From Boesenbergia rotunda (Eukaryota; Streptophyta; Magnoliopsida; Zingiberales; Zingiberaceae), in the NCBI GenBank assembly GCA_024364735.1, contig JAGFNQ010000869.1, positions 388,078 through 452,077 on the forward strand: a stretch of 64,000 nucleotides of DNA, given 5' to 3'. The notes beneath the pieces were generated by a model. That model was given only the letters and a program-made list of their open reading frames with translations, did no database searches and was not told where the DNA came from. Both the position numbers and the translations under genes were made by a program. Shown here in pieces: positions 33,550 through 44,728 of this stretch (its first letter is position 1; each line of letters opens with the position of its first letter).

Positions 33550-35753
33550 TGATAACCATCATTTTTGTTGATTATTTTCGGCTCTAAAATCCATGTTTGA
33601 TCCACATTTTATATGCTTAAGTTTGTAATTTTATTAGGTTTCATGTATTCCCTTCATTTTGGCTTTTAATTCTAATCTTTGTATATTTGGGATATTTTTT
33701 GCACTAAATTTGAATATCATTTTGTAGGCTTCAATTGATCATGGACCTAGATCAAATCAGGTCAGACTTGAGTCAACATTGGATCCAGATTAAAGGGATC
33801 AAGCATCGGATTAATAGGAGCCGTCCATTCTAGAGAACGGCTAGATCTGAGCCATCGGTCAATTTTTGGTCAATCCGAGTTCAAGATAGAGTCAATCATG
33901 ACCATAGACCAAGATCTGAAATTTTCAACCAAATCAGAAGTGATCTGACCGTTGGATCAAGCTCGAGATGTTCTAGACCATCCATTCAAAGATCAGATAG
34001 ATCTGGACCATCCGCCACTGATCTGGTTAATCCGAGCTGGGGATAGGTAGATCAAGACCGTTGATTGGAATCTGTGGAGTTTGGTTCAGATCTGAAGAGA
34101 TCCGACCGTTGGATGAAGTCAGATTGATCTCAGCCGTCTGTTGCTTCCATCATAACTTGACTGAACCCGAGCCAAATGCTGGTTTAACTGAGGCTGGTCG
34201 AACTCAATTGGCAGGGCTGGACTGAGCTGGATGGACTAGCTGAACCAAAAGGGCTGAACTCAAGCCGAGCCAAATGCTGGAATCCAACTGAAGCTAGCTG
34301 AATGAATCCAAACCGCTGAGCTGAACTCAAGCTGCTGGACCGAATTCAGGCTTGACCGAACCAAGCCACTGAGCCAAACAAAAGGGAAAAACGCAGCTAG
34401 GGCACGCATCTCCTCGACATCATCTTCTCCGCACAGCGAGGGCGATCGGGGAGAGGGGTTGCAGACGAGGGGTTCCCGTCTCAATCCACCTTCTCTACCT
34501 TCACCGCCGGCGGTATTCCATCCACTTCATCGCCGCCGGCCGGAGATTGAATCGATCAGTTGAGGGGTTCCCGATTCGATCAAAGCTTCTCCATCTTCCA
34601 CTTCACCGCCGCAGACCGACAGCTTTTTCTCGAGTTTGAGGGGTTCGCGACTCGATCAAAGTTGTCATCCACATCACCAACACAGAGCTAGGGCCCAGGG
34701 GTTCCGAGCCCTAGTCGACTCCACCGCCGGTGATCCCATTCTTCACAGATTTTCGGCAATAGCTCAATTTCTTCCAGCAGCTTATTTCAGCAGTTTCTTT
34801 CTTCATAGCATGTCTTTATAGCAATTTCTTCACTTCAATTCCAGTAGCTTTCCATTATTCTGATTTCATTTCAGTAATTTCGATCCATCAGCAGCTTTTC
34901 CAGACAGTTCTTCAATTCAGTTCAATTCAGCAGTAGCTTCTTCATAGCTGATCGGCAGCAATTTCTTTCACAGAATTTCTTCACGGCAATTTCATCAGAT
35001 GCAGCAGTTCTTCATAGTTTTTGATTCCCAGTTCCCCTTTACAGCAGTTCTTTCTTACAGTTTTGCATCCCAGCAATTTTTCCTCTTCGCAGCACAGCAT
35101 CTTTGGGCCAATTGCGTGTTTCATTTTGAATCTGTTATTGATTGTTCTTAATGTTGGAATTGTTATGTGTCTGATCGTTAAATGTTTGTATTTGATGGAT
35201 CTTGCCCCTATCAATTAGCACGTACTTGAAGCAATTTTTAGTATGTCTTTCATGTGTTTGATTAAATGTTGCTTAGAACTGGTAATTTCAATTGTAATGT
35301 TTCTTAGTTGCTTACTTTAATTTTGTGTTGCTCTTTCCAATGCTTTAGGTTTTTTGTCTTCAGTTTAATGCAATTAAGTTAGGAGATTAGATTTCTTTAA
35401 TGCTGTATGTTTATCTTCTGTGTTCAGTTTTGCCAATGCTTAATTTCAAGTTGTCTTTTCTTTTCTGCAATTGTAGTCAGGTTAATTTAGATTTCATTAC
35501 CTGTCTTGTCTTTTCTTAATTAGAATTAGATTTCATACCTGCTTTGCTGTTTCTTTTCGTAGTATTAGCGTTCAAATCCAAAACCCAATTTCATATTCAA
35601 AACCCAAAAGCAATAACGTACGATATTGAGAATTATCATGCACCAACTACATTCGTTGGGAGACGACTCGAGTTACTCTATGCTACATTAGTGTAGAGGA
35701 GTTCGATAATTAAATTGTATTTGAAACCGTAACACGACAAAAAACGGTTATCA
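33550..35753 (+). repeat. TGATAACC element 5' LTR (2204 bp)
   Basis: Matches 39631 onward from TGATAACCATCATTTT to AAACGGTTATCA. A purine/pyrimidine-rich CAGCA/TTCC region at 34750-35100 and repeated GATCTGA/TTGGATC motifs at 33740-34150 are present in both copies. It is about 360 bp shorter than the 3' LTR, mainly from fewer CTGGCTTGACTGGACTGAAC units. Confidence 0.9.
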
Positions 35754-35757
35754 AATT

Positions 35758-35775
35758 TGGCGCCGTTGCGGGGGA
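35758..35775 (+). other. Primer binding site, Asp-tRNA type
   Basis: TGGCGCCGTTGCGGGGGA lies four bases after the LTR end. It resembles the TGGCGCCGTTGCCGGGGA site of Athila-type elements at all but one position. Confidence 0.82.
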
Positions 35776-35885
35776 GTGTAGTGGTGCTTGATAATTATAT
35801 CTTTTGATTCTATTCTTGATTGCTTTATCTTTTGTATACGGTTGCTGCCATTTTGTTTGCTTTGTGACAGGACTGCCAGTTCAAA

Positions 35886-36582
35886 ATGTTTTCACCTACT
35901 TACCAGCAGCCGTGTCAACAAGTTCAACAGCAGAACCAATATTTTCAGCAGTCCAATCAAATTTTCAACAACCAATTATCAATTTCAGCAAGGGCAGCCA
36001 CATGTCAGCCTTTCGACAATTTCAGCAGCCCTACTCAGATTTGCAGCAGTACCAAATTTTAATCAGCCACCACAGCAGTTTCAACCACAATTTCAGAATT
36101 TTCAGCAAGGGTACAATCCAAATTTTCAACAAAATTTTCAACCATTTCACCAGCCTCAATTTCAACCAATTCAGCAAACATTTCAGCCACCTCAGCCCCA
36201 AATTCAGCAGTTCCAGCAAACACAGCAACCTCAAGCATTTCAGCAATTCAATCAACAATTTCAGCCCCAACTTCAGAATTTTCAGAACAATAATTTCCAG
36301 CAACATCATCCTTGCTATCAACCCAATTTTCAGCAGTTTAATCAACCCATTCAATCATTTGAGCTCCCCAACAGTTCCAATTTCAGAATTCACAGCCTAC
36401 TCATGGACTTCAGTAGTTTTTGCTACATTTCAAGACCAACAGGAGTTCTGCACCAAGCTTCAAAACCTTGGAAGATGCCTTGAAAAATGGATTGATCAAA
36501 TGGATCAAACAGAAGCCGAAAGATCAGGACAATTATCTCCTCAGGCTACTCAGGATTTTAAGGGGTATGATTGTGAACTAAC
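35886..36582 (+). pseudogene. Gln/Phe-rich gag-like N-terminal region, frameshifted
   Basis: An ATG 110 bp after the primer site opens MFSPTYQQPCQQVQQQNQ. The Gln/Phe/Pro/Asn-rich character then moves between the three frames (stop in the first frame at about 36060). It continues as NFQQGYNPNFQQNFQPFHQ and similar in another frame to 36370. A less repetitive part, TFQDQQEFCTKLQNLGRCLE, ends the region at about 36560 and recalls the short helical segment that ends Athila-type gag. I see no zinc knuckle and no confident capsid fold. Confidence 0.5.
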
Positions 36583-37806
36583 TTGGAGGTTGGTGAAGAA
36601 GAAGAAGAAGTCATTAAAATCAGGAAACCTACAGCATGCATTCTTCCTGAAATTTTTGATCAAAATTCATTTCCAAATTCTTCAGCTCAAGAAGAAGATT
36701 CTGAAGCACTACAGGACCCTTCTCATATTTTATTTTGTGATGGAAGTATTATTGATGGTCCTAATTTTTCTGATGTTGTTGTTGCAGATCTTATAGAAGA
36801 AGCACGCATAGGAGATGATTCCATTGGTGTAGGGGATTGCACAGAGCCCTAGGGACAACCACCATTGACAGATACATTAGAAAATTCAAAGGACAAGCCA
36901 GAAAGTGTAGGGACTTGCATGGTGGAAGCAAGAACCCAAGGATCACCTATTCCAGTTGAATGCCCACCAGAACTTGAGCCTGAGATGGAACCTGAATTTG
37001 ACCAGGAGGGGACTACAGTTACATTTACTCTTATAGAACCTCCAGGTATTCTTCATCATAATCAGGTATGTATTCCTCTTATGTCTTTGGAAAAATCAAT
37101 GGAGGTACCTCAAAATGATTTTATTGTTTGTGATACACTTATGGATACATCTTTTGTAAAATTCGATTGTGTGAAATTCATAGAGGTACCTAGTATTGAA
37201 TTTGTTGAATGTGAAGCACGTTGTGATATATCTCTTGTAAATGTTGATTGTGAAAAATTTTTAGAAGAGCCTGAAATTGATGTTGTTTATTGTGAAGAAT
37301 CTCTTGCTATATCTTATGCTGAAATTGAGTGTGACAAACTTCTGGAGGTACCTGAGATTGATTTTATTGACTGTGAAACATTTTTTGATACACCTTTGAT
37401 GAATTTTAATTGTGAAAAATTTTTAGCAGAGCCTGAAATTGAAGTTGTTTATGGTGATGAATCTCTTGTTTTTTCTTATGCTAAAATTGAATGTGAAAAA
37501 CTTTTGGAGGTACCCGAGATTGATTTCATTGGTGGTGATAAGTTTCTTGATATACCTTTGATGGATTTTAATTGTGAAAATTCTTTGAGGCGTCAAAAAG
37601 TGATTTTATTGGATGTGATGCATTTTCGGATATATGTTATATGGAGATTGATGATATTGCACTTTTTCTTACCCCGCACGCTTGAGAAAGGTATTGTATG
37701 TTTTTGCAAGGTCCAGAAGACTTCTGGAGTGGGTGCTCCATCTGAACAGACTCCAACCTCCTGGAAGGAATTTCAAAAGGCATCAGGAGGGAGGAGTAGA
37801 ACTTAA
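36583..37806 (+). pseudogene. Acidic protein with six 27-residue repeats
   Basis: One frame of 408 codons has a single TAG at 36850-36852. The first half is acidic and Pro-rich (ECPPELEPEMEPEFDQEG). From 37102 six consecutive 27-residue repeats follow the pattern E-V/E-P-E-I-D-F-I-x-C-E-x-x-x-D-x-P-L-x-x-x-x-C-E-K-F-L. Repeats 3 and 5 form one subtype (EEPEIDVVYCEESLAISYAE) and 4 and 6 another (EVPEIDFIDCETFFDTPLMN), so the working unit may be 54 residues. The frame ends soon after. I do not recognise the protein. It has no enzymatic motif, membrane segment or signal peptide. It takes the place of pol in this element. Confidence 0.62.
37102..37587 (+). repeat. Six exact 81-bp coding repeats
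   Basis: Unit starts at 37102, 37183, 37264, 37345, 37426 and 37507, each 81 bp apart with no indel. Similarity is stronger in protein than in DNA for adjacent units, and strongest between alternating units. Confidence 0.93.
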
Positions 37807-39630
37807 TGTAATTTATAGCACTCCACTTCTGACATGGTTCTTGTACCTAAATCGCCTTCGACCACCTGAGAATTTTTCTGTAAAGTTCAAGTGTGGGGGA
37901 GCCCTGTACTCAGCTATCCATACTCCTCCACTACCACAATGGAGGGTATTTCTTGATAGACTCCGACCGCCAGGAATAAAGGGGAGTTTGTTCCTTTACT
38001 TTCCTTTTCTTATTTTTCTTTATGTTTATACTCGCATGTTTGTTTACTTTTATACTTTGCATTTATACTTTGTTTCCTCATTCTGTATTTTGTTTGGCTT
38101 TGAATAAATCTTGTTTGATTTCGAGTTGTATCTCCTTCCATGTTCCTTTATTATGCTTTGAGAATCATAAAAGAGAGTTAAGTCTGATTATCGAGTTTTG
38201 GTTTCCTTGGTATGCTTGGGAATATTAATTGCATTTAGTCATTTATTGTGGTGATAGACTCTATCTTATTGGATTAAGCATGATATTTTATTGATCACCT
38301 AGTGAGGATATTGTCATGCCTATCCTTAATCCTCTTATGTGTGATAGCATTTGTGATACTTGACACTCTAGAACTTGCTTTGATTCTTTTTGAAATTACA
38401 TTAACATAAGCTTACATGAATATGATAGAGGCAACCTTTCTTGTTGAACTCTTAGTTTTCCCTCTACCTTGCTATTGTTATTAGAGAGCGTTTCACCTAT
38501 TACTTTCCTGTTTCATCGTCTTTCTCATTGTCACTATATTCTCATTGTCATATCCTTGTTAGCTTGATCTTTCCTTAAGCATGAGATGAAAGCATGGGAT
38601 GATTGCATGATGAGTACATTTTTATTAGCCTCTGTTATTGTAAGTTTGAGATGTATCATGCCTTGTTACATACTTAGTAGTTTCGGGAGACGCTCAAGTT
38701 TTAAGTGTGGGGGAGTGGGAGACAAGTGTATATGGATGAATGCTTGTGTGAAAAAAAAATCTCTCTTTGAAAAAAAAAAGAAGAAGAAAATCTCTCTATG
38801 TGAAAAAAAAGAAAGAGAGATAGAAAAAAAATAATAAAGATGAAAAAAAAGAGAAATGAAAAAAATCTCTCTATGTGAAAAAAAAATCCTCAAGCATTCG
38901 AGATTGTATTAGTGATGAACAAAAAAAAGAAGAAGAATATTTTCTTGATGTGTACTCTTTTGATATTATTGTTTAGAGAAATTCAAGAGTTATGTTGTTA
39001 ATCCATACATGCATTTTGAGAGATGTTATAAGTGGTTGATATGTAGTGCATTGAGAATGTGAAAGGATAATTTTGAGTGTTGGAGGTTTGATTGAGTTAT
39101 TTATTTTGGCCTATTGTTTGATTGTATACATCATGTTAATTATCCCAATGCTCTCATATTCTCTTTGATCTTCTTTCATGCTCTATGATCTTCTTTGTTA
39201 TCTACCATTCTTGTTTTCTTGTAGCACTTGGTTTCATTATTATTCATTGAAAAGCCCTCTTGATTTGTGTACTTATGTTATAGTAGTGGAGAAGTAGAAG
39301 ATAAGCAAGCATATGGTAGTGCAATGTCATGAATGTTTTGAGAGAACTCCACTTTCATATATGTTATTTTTTGTGAGCATCAGTGCATATATCCATCTTG
39401 TGAGGTTTTTGTCATGTTTAGTTTATTCAAGTTGATGAAATTACCATGCTTTTGATTTATGTGAGATTTGGAACCATAAATACATGGATGCTTGAGACTT
39501 GATGATCTTAAGTAACTTTCTTTTATTATTTCTTAAAGTATTGATAGGGGATGTAATGTTTGGGAGATATGTTATTTTCTTTTAGTTTTGTTTACTTGCC
39601 CGAGACGTGCAAGAATAAGTGTGGGGGAGT
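37807..39630 (+). other. 3' untranslated region of TGATAACC element
   Basis: Mostly non-coding. The motif AAGTGTGGGGGAG occurs at 37889-37901, 38703-38715 and 39617-39629. Only the last abuts the LTR and is the working polypurine tract. A purine block with ATCTCTCTATGTG and GAAAAAAAAGAAG units lies at 38745-38940. A frame at 37682-38000 repeats LxRLRPPG-like segments (LHLNRLQPPG, LYLNRLRPPE, FLDRLRPPGI), which could be coding remnants. Confidence 0.55.
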
Positions 39631-42194
39631 TGATAACCATCATTTTGTTGATTATTTTCGGCTCTAAAATCCATGTTTGATCCACATTTTATATGCTTAA
39701 GTTTGCAATTTTATTAGGTTTCATGTATTCCCTTCATTTTGGCATTTAATTCTAATCTTTGTATATTTGGGATATTTTTGGCACTAAATTTGAATATCAT
39801 TTTGTAGACTTCAATTGATCATGGACCTAGATCAAATTGGGTCAGACTTGAGTCAGTATTGGATCCAGATCAAAAGGATCAAGCATCGGATTAATAGGAG
39901 CCGTCCATTCCAGAGAATGGCTAGATCTGAGCCATCGGTAAACTTCTGGTCGATCCGAATCCAAGATAGAATCAATCATGGCCATAGATCAAGATCTGAA
40001 AATTTCAGCCAGATCGGAAGAGATCTGACCATTGGATCAAGCTCAAGATGTTCTAGACCATCCATTCAAGAAAAGGGAAGATCTGGACCATCTGCCACTG
40101 ATCTGGTTAATCCGAGCTGGGGATAGATAGATCAGGACCATTGATTGGGATCTGTGGAGTTTGGTTCAGATCTGAAGAGATCTGACCATTGGATGAAGTC
40201 ATATTGATCTCAGTCGTCTGTTGCTTCTATCATAATTTGGCTGGACCAAGTGCTGTGCCGAACCAAGGGGTCTGAACCCAACTGCTCTGGCTTGACTGGA
40301 CTGAACCACAGAACTGGGCTGAACTCAAGCTGAGCTGTGGGCTGAGCAAGGACTGAACCAAAGGGCTCTGGCTTGACTAGACTCAATCCGCGGAAGCTGG
40401 CTGGACTGAACCAAGCTGAACTCAAATCAAAGACTGGCTTGACTGAACCGGACTGCTGGTCTGAACTCAACTGAACCTTGACTGAACCCAACTGCTTTGG
40501 CTTGACTGGACTGAACCGCTGAGCCAAACCCGAGCTTGACCGAACCCACGCGTAGCCGAGCCAAAGAAACAAAAGGGGCACGCAGCAGCTAGGGCACGGA
40601 TCCTCTCGACTCCATCTCCACGCGAGGGTGATCGGGGAGAGTCGGCTGAGACGAGGGGTTCCCGTCTCACTCGACTTCTCCACCTCCACCAAGGTATGGC
40701 CGGAGTTCATCATCGCCACCTTCATCTTCTCTACCTCCACCAAGGGTCGGCCGGAGCTTCGATCGATCGCCGTTTGAGGGGTTCCCGACTCGATCCGATC
40801 AACTCCACCGCCGGCGACTTCCTCTCCATCACCATCGCCGCCGACCACAGCTAGGGCTCAGGGGTTCTGAGCCCTAGTCGACTCGATCCGATCATTTTTC
40901 AGCAGTTTATTTCTTTCCAGCTATTTTCTTTCCAGTTTTTCGATCAAGTGGTAGCAGTTCAATTCATTTCACAGCAATTCAATTCCTCTGCACAATTTTC
41001 TTCCCATTTTTTTTCGATTCCAACAGATTTCATTTCCAGCAGCTTAATTTCCTTTCCAGCTTTCTTTCGGCAGAATTTGTTCACAGCAACTCAATTCCTG
41101 TTTTGCTTCTTCCGGCACTTCATTTCCAGCAATTCTTCACAACGCCAGCAGATTCCTTCATCAGATTAGATCAGGTAGCACATCTTCACAATTTCATCTT
41201 CACAGCAATTCAACTCCGGCAGATCCCCTACATAGCAGTTAAATTCCTTAGCAACTTCATCTGGCAGCTTCTTCCATTTCTAGCAAATTTTCTTCATGGC
41301 AGCAGAATTTCGTGACAATTCCAGCAGCCAGCAGAAGTTTTTTCTTTAACAGCAGATTCGGTTGAAATTTTGTTTGATTAGTTTGGTTAAATTGAGTTGT
41401 TATGTGTTGAATGTTGATTTTCGAATTTGAATGTTGATGATTGTATCAAGTTTTATCTTCTATGTTTTAGAATGGAATACACTCATGTTATTTTAATACA
41501 TGCTCACAAGGTGTTTGATAGAATGCCTCTTTGAACAACTTCAATCATTAGCCATCCTTGCATCTAATTTTTGTTTGTTGATGATTCTTAATTGATGTTT
41601 TGATGTATTGGATGGATCCTCATGTTGAATGCTTGTATTGGATGGATCTTCCCATTTCAATCTGCACTTATTTGAAGACATTTTAGTATGCTTATCTTGT
41701 GTTTGGTCAAATGCCTCTTAGACATTTACTTTCAATTGCGATATCTCTTAGTTGCTTAACTCTTGTTTTGTGTTGCTTTTCCTATTGCTTTAGGTTACAT
41801 GTTTTCATTTAAATGCAATTAAGTTAGGTTAGATTAGATTTCTTCAATGCTGTAGTTTTGTTCCATGTTAGTTTTGTCAATGCTTAATTTCAAGTTGTTC
41901 TTTTCTCTACCGCAATTGTAGTCAGGCTAAATTAGATTTCATTACCTGCACTGTTTTTCCTTAATTAGGCTAGATTTCATACCTGCTTTGTCATTTCTTT
42001 TCGTAGTATTAACGTTCAAACCCAAAACCCAGTTCATATCTAAAACCCAAAGCAATAAAATACAATCGTGAGAATTATCATGCACCGACTACATTCGTTG
42101 GGAGACGACTCGAGTTACTCTATGCTACATTAGTTTAGAGGAATTCGATATCTTAATTGTATTTGAAACCGTAACACGACAAAAACGGTTATCA
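39631..42194 (+). repeat. TGATAACC element 3' LTR (2564 bp)
   Basis: Starts TGATAACCATCATTTTG directly after the polypurine tract and ends AAACGGTTATCA. Carries an expanded CTGAACC/GGCTTGACTGGAC repeat at 40240-40540 compared with the 5' LTR. Confidence 0.9.
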
Positions 42195-42373
42195 GTGGCC
42201 GAACCTAGTGTTTTTGGTGCCACCCCCTACGATATTTCTCTTCCCCGACCTCCCCCTTGCGATCTAATGCGCTCTCAAGCCCTAAAACACTTTTCTAGCC
42301 TCTTCCTACCTCGGATCTATATCTAGGGTTAGTAGAACTTCTCCCTTCAAGTTGATCTTCATCAAGGCTCACC

Positions 42374-43681
42374 ATGAAGCGATTGGGAAAACGGTAACAC
42401 TTTGTACAGTTTGATTTTTCCATTTAAGTCATGATTTGGAACAAATTTGGTCTATCTTGCTTGGTTTCCTTGTTTTCTCTTGTTATGGAATGGTATGAGT
42501 ACATGCATTGGAATGACATATGCTAGTATGGCACATAAAAGGTCAAGGGGTGAGGGATCATCCCAGCAAGGTCAGGTAGACCCGAATGCGCCTCGGTTCC
42601 TATCCGAGGAGTGCCGAAAGAGATTCACCGATAATGAGTTCGTATTGATGAACTGTAAATACCTTAATAGGTCATATTTTCGAGAGAACACCCCCCAAAT
42701 TGCTGAAATGATTACTTATTTTGGAATAGAGCAATTGGTGTATTGTCAGCATGACATCAATCTAGACATGTGTAAAGAATTCTAAGCAAACCTCACATGC
42801 ATTAATCCTGATAATGAACTCTATGAGTCTATGGTGGCAGGAGTCACCATCCCCTTCTCATCCACAGTTTTAGGTGCATTTCTAGGGTGTAGGATCTCAA
42901 GTAATGCATGTACTTATTTTCCTAAAATTATTGACCCTTTTACTTTTCCTGGTGTGACCCTGAACCAGATTCATATGCATTATTTCCAGACATCCCGATG
43001 TTCTACACAACGCCTTTTTGAGGCCAAACGCATGAGTCCAGCCAGCAAGGCCTTATATAAAGCTGTGTTAGAATGCATTTTACCCATTGTTACCAAGGGG
43101 AGGTCGATGATTCGACTTCCACTTGGTCATGATGTACGCGCTTGAGAGGAGGTTAGACATTGATGTCACCCTGCATGTGTTTATATCCATCGTCCATTTT
43201 TCCCATAGTGTTAATGGAAAGATATACATGCCCTTTTGTCACGTCCTGACCGAGTTCTTTGATTCTAGGGGTATACGCACGACTAGCGGTCAGGTACGTC
43301 ACTTGTCCAAGGACTACGATCAGATTGGTGCACGCCAGTTGTCCTTGGCAGGTATTGAGTGTCGACAGGGGGAGATCATCCGGAGGCAGCATCCTGAGTC
43401 CTCCAGTTCTGATGAGGAGCCTGCTGGTGGAGTTACACTAGAGGAGTTCGCCTAGCTCCAGTCTAAGGTTCACGATCTTCGGGAGGACTTCCATGGCTTT
43501 CAGCAGCAGTAGATGGGCCTCTAGCAGACACAGACTGTCATTCAGGAGGAGGTTCATAGTCTCACACAGTTCTGTCAGGGGTTCCAGCGACAGCAGGATG
43601 AGATGTACGCGATGATACAACAGTTGCATCTCACGTCTCAGGCCCCTCCTCCTCCTCCTCTGGGCGACGACATGCAGTAGA
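42374..43681 (+). pseudogene. SIRE-type ORF2 (plant transposon-associated protein)
   Basis: Exon 1 is 20 nt (42374-42393, MKRLGK). A 133-bp intron follows and exon 2 opens MAHKRSRGEGSSQQ. The main domain reads RFTDNEFVLMNCKYLNRSYF, GIEQLVYCQHDINLDMCKEF, then PFSSTVLGAFLGCR. It matches the copy at 53578-52340 in layout: N(S/L)VFCxHxIN, a long middle, then LDIDVTLHVFISIVHFSHS. The known relative is the 'putative plant transposon protein' domain found in retroelement ORFs. A C-terminal coiled coil is Gln-rich (FHGFQQQ, FQRQQDEMYAMIQQL). Breaks are TAA 42783-42785, a frameshift near 43130 and TAGs at 43453 and later. Role unknown. Confidence 0.72.
42394..42526 (+). other. ORF2 intron, 133 bp, phase 2
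   Basis: The donor is AAAACG|GTAACAC, the acceptor ACATATGCTAG|TATGGC. Splicing joins MKRLGK to an Arg codon split CG|T and then MAHKRSRG in frame. The homologous ORF2 at 53578 has an intron in the same phase and after the same CG. Confidence 0.68.
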
Positions 43682-44728
43682 GTTCATTTGATGGTTGAGT
43701 ATTGAGAGTGTCTTGTGTAGATTTACATTTTATCTCTCAAACACTTTCTTTTGGCATTGTAATATTTAGCCACTTCGGGGCTTTAGCCCTTGTGCTACTT
43801 TCATGTCTATTTTTAAGCCATGTATGAAATATTTGCTTATGCTTTCGAGTTACTTTATGAGATTTTATGTCATGGCTTGATATTGCTCCTATTGTTTGCA
43901 ATTCATTGTTTGCTATTGGATAATAAGAGCTTGCAAAGATTGAGGCATAAGAAAGGTTCGGTTAAGGAATAAGCAAAGGGGGAGGTTTTGTCATATTGAG
44001 AATGTATAAAGGAAAGGAAGGTGATTTGAAAATAATTTTAGTATTAAAATGATAAGGGATAGCCTTGGTAAACACATGGATTCATAGATGGATTTTAAAG
44101 TTGATACAAAATGTCAATTTTTGAGAAAATTTGAGGTTGTACCAAAAGTCAAGCACATTTGCTATTTTTCATGAAATGATATTTTTCTAGAGTAGAGTAT
44201 ATCTTAACAAATGTGCTTGAAATATTTTATATTTTTCTAAATTTTGTAGAATTTTCTACATGTTTCTGAATTTGGGTTGAAAATCAAATTGAGATTGTAT
44301 CAGTCGACTGCCCTGGGGGCAGTCGACTGATGTCTCGGGAAGTTGGCAAATTGAGTGTATCAGTCGACTAATGTTGGATCAGTCGACTGATAAGGCTGTT
44401 TGGTGATTTCTGAGAGGGTTTTCAGAAATAAAGTGTGTTCTTTTTGACACAAGGGTTAGGATTGCTTGGGCCAATCTTTTTGATGGTGTCAAAGGGGGAG
44501 AAAGTGTGGTGTTAAGTTAGGTTTAACTTAACGTGAGAAAACACTTTTGATGTTAAGTTGGGTAGAACTTAACTTAGTGTGGTTGTGAGAATTGAAAATT
44601 GAGAGAGGGCATAAGTTAAGGGGGAGGTTGCCTCTTGTTTGCTATGTTTTAATTTTCAATTGCTATTGATATTGTTGTTTTTGTTTACCTAACTTAAACA
44701 TATTGTCACACATCAAAAAGGGGGATAT
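43682..44728 (+). other. SIRE-type 3' tail and polypurine tract
   Basis: Non-coding. Three purine tracts of the type AAAGGGGGAG occur (about 43975, 44490 and 44620) before the working one at 44715-44725. Four CAGTCGACTG-type palindromes lie at 44301-44390. Confidence 0.6.

Larger units (their letters stand above)
33550..42194 (+). mobile_element. Non-autonomous LTR element (TGATAACC type, Athila-like primer site)
   Basis: Long LTRs (33550-35753 and 39631-42194) start TGATAACC and end GGTTATCA, a perfect 8-bp terminal inverted repeat. An Asp-tRNA-type primer site follows the first LTR, and a polypurine tract GTGGGGGAGT precedes the second. The internal 3.9 kb encodes a Gln-rich then acidic repeat protein and no protease, RT or integrase. 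The primer type and Q-rich gag-like start suggest a derivative of Athila-type gypsy elements. The outer flanks (CCCAT and GTGGC) do not match, so no target duplication supports a simple insertion. Confidence 0.85.

Noticed and set aside
37682..38107. Independent 141-codon gene after the acidic repeat ORF
   Set aside because: The LxRLRPPG-like repeats are suggestive, but it overlaps the end of the acidic ORF, becomes AT-rich low-complexity sequence and has no family I recognise. Kept only as a note under the 3' region.
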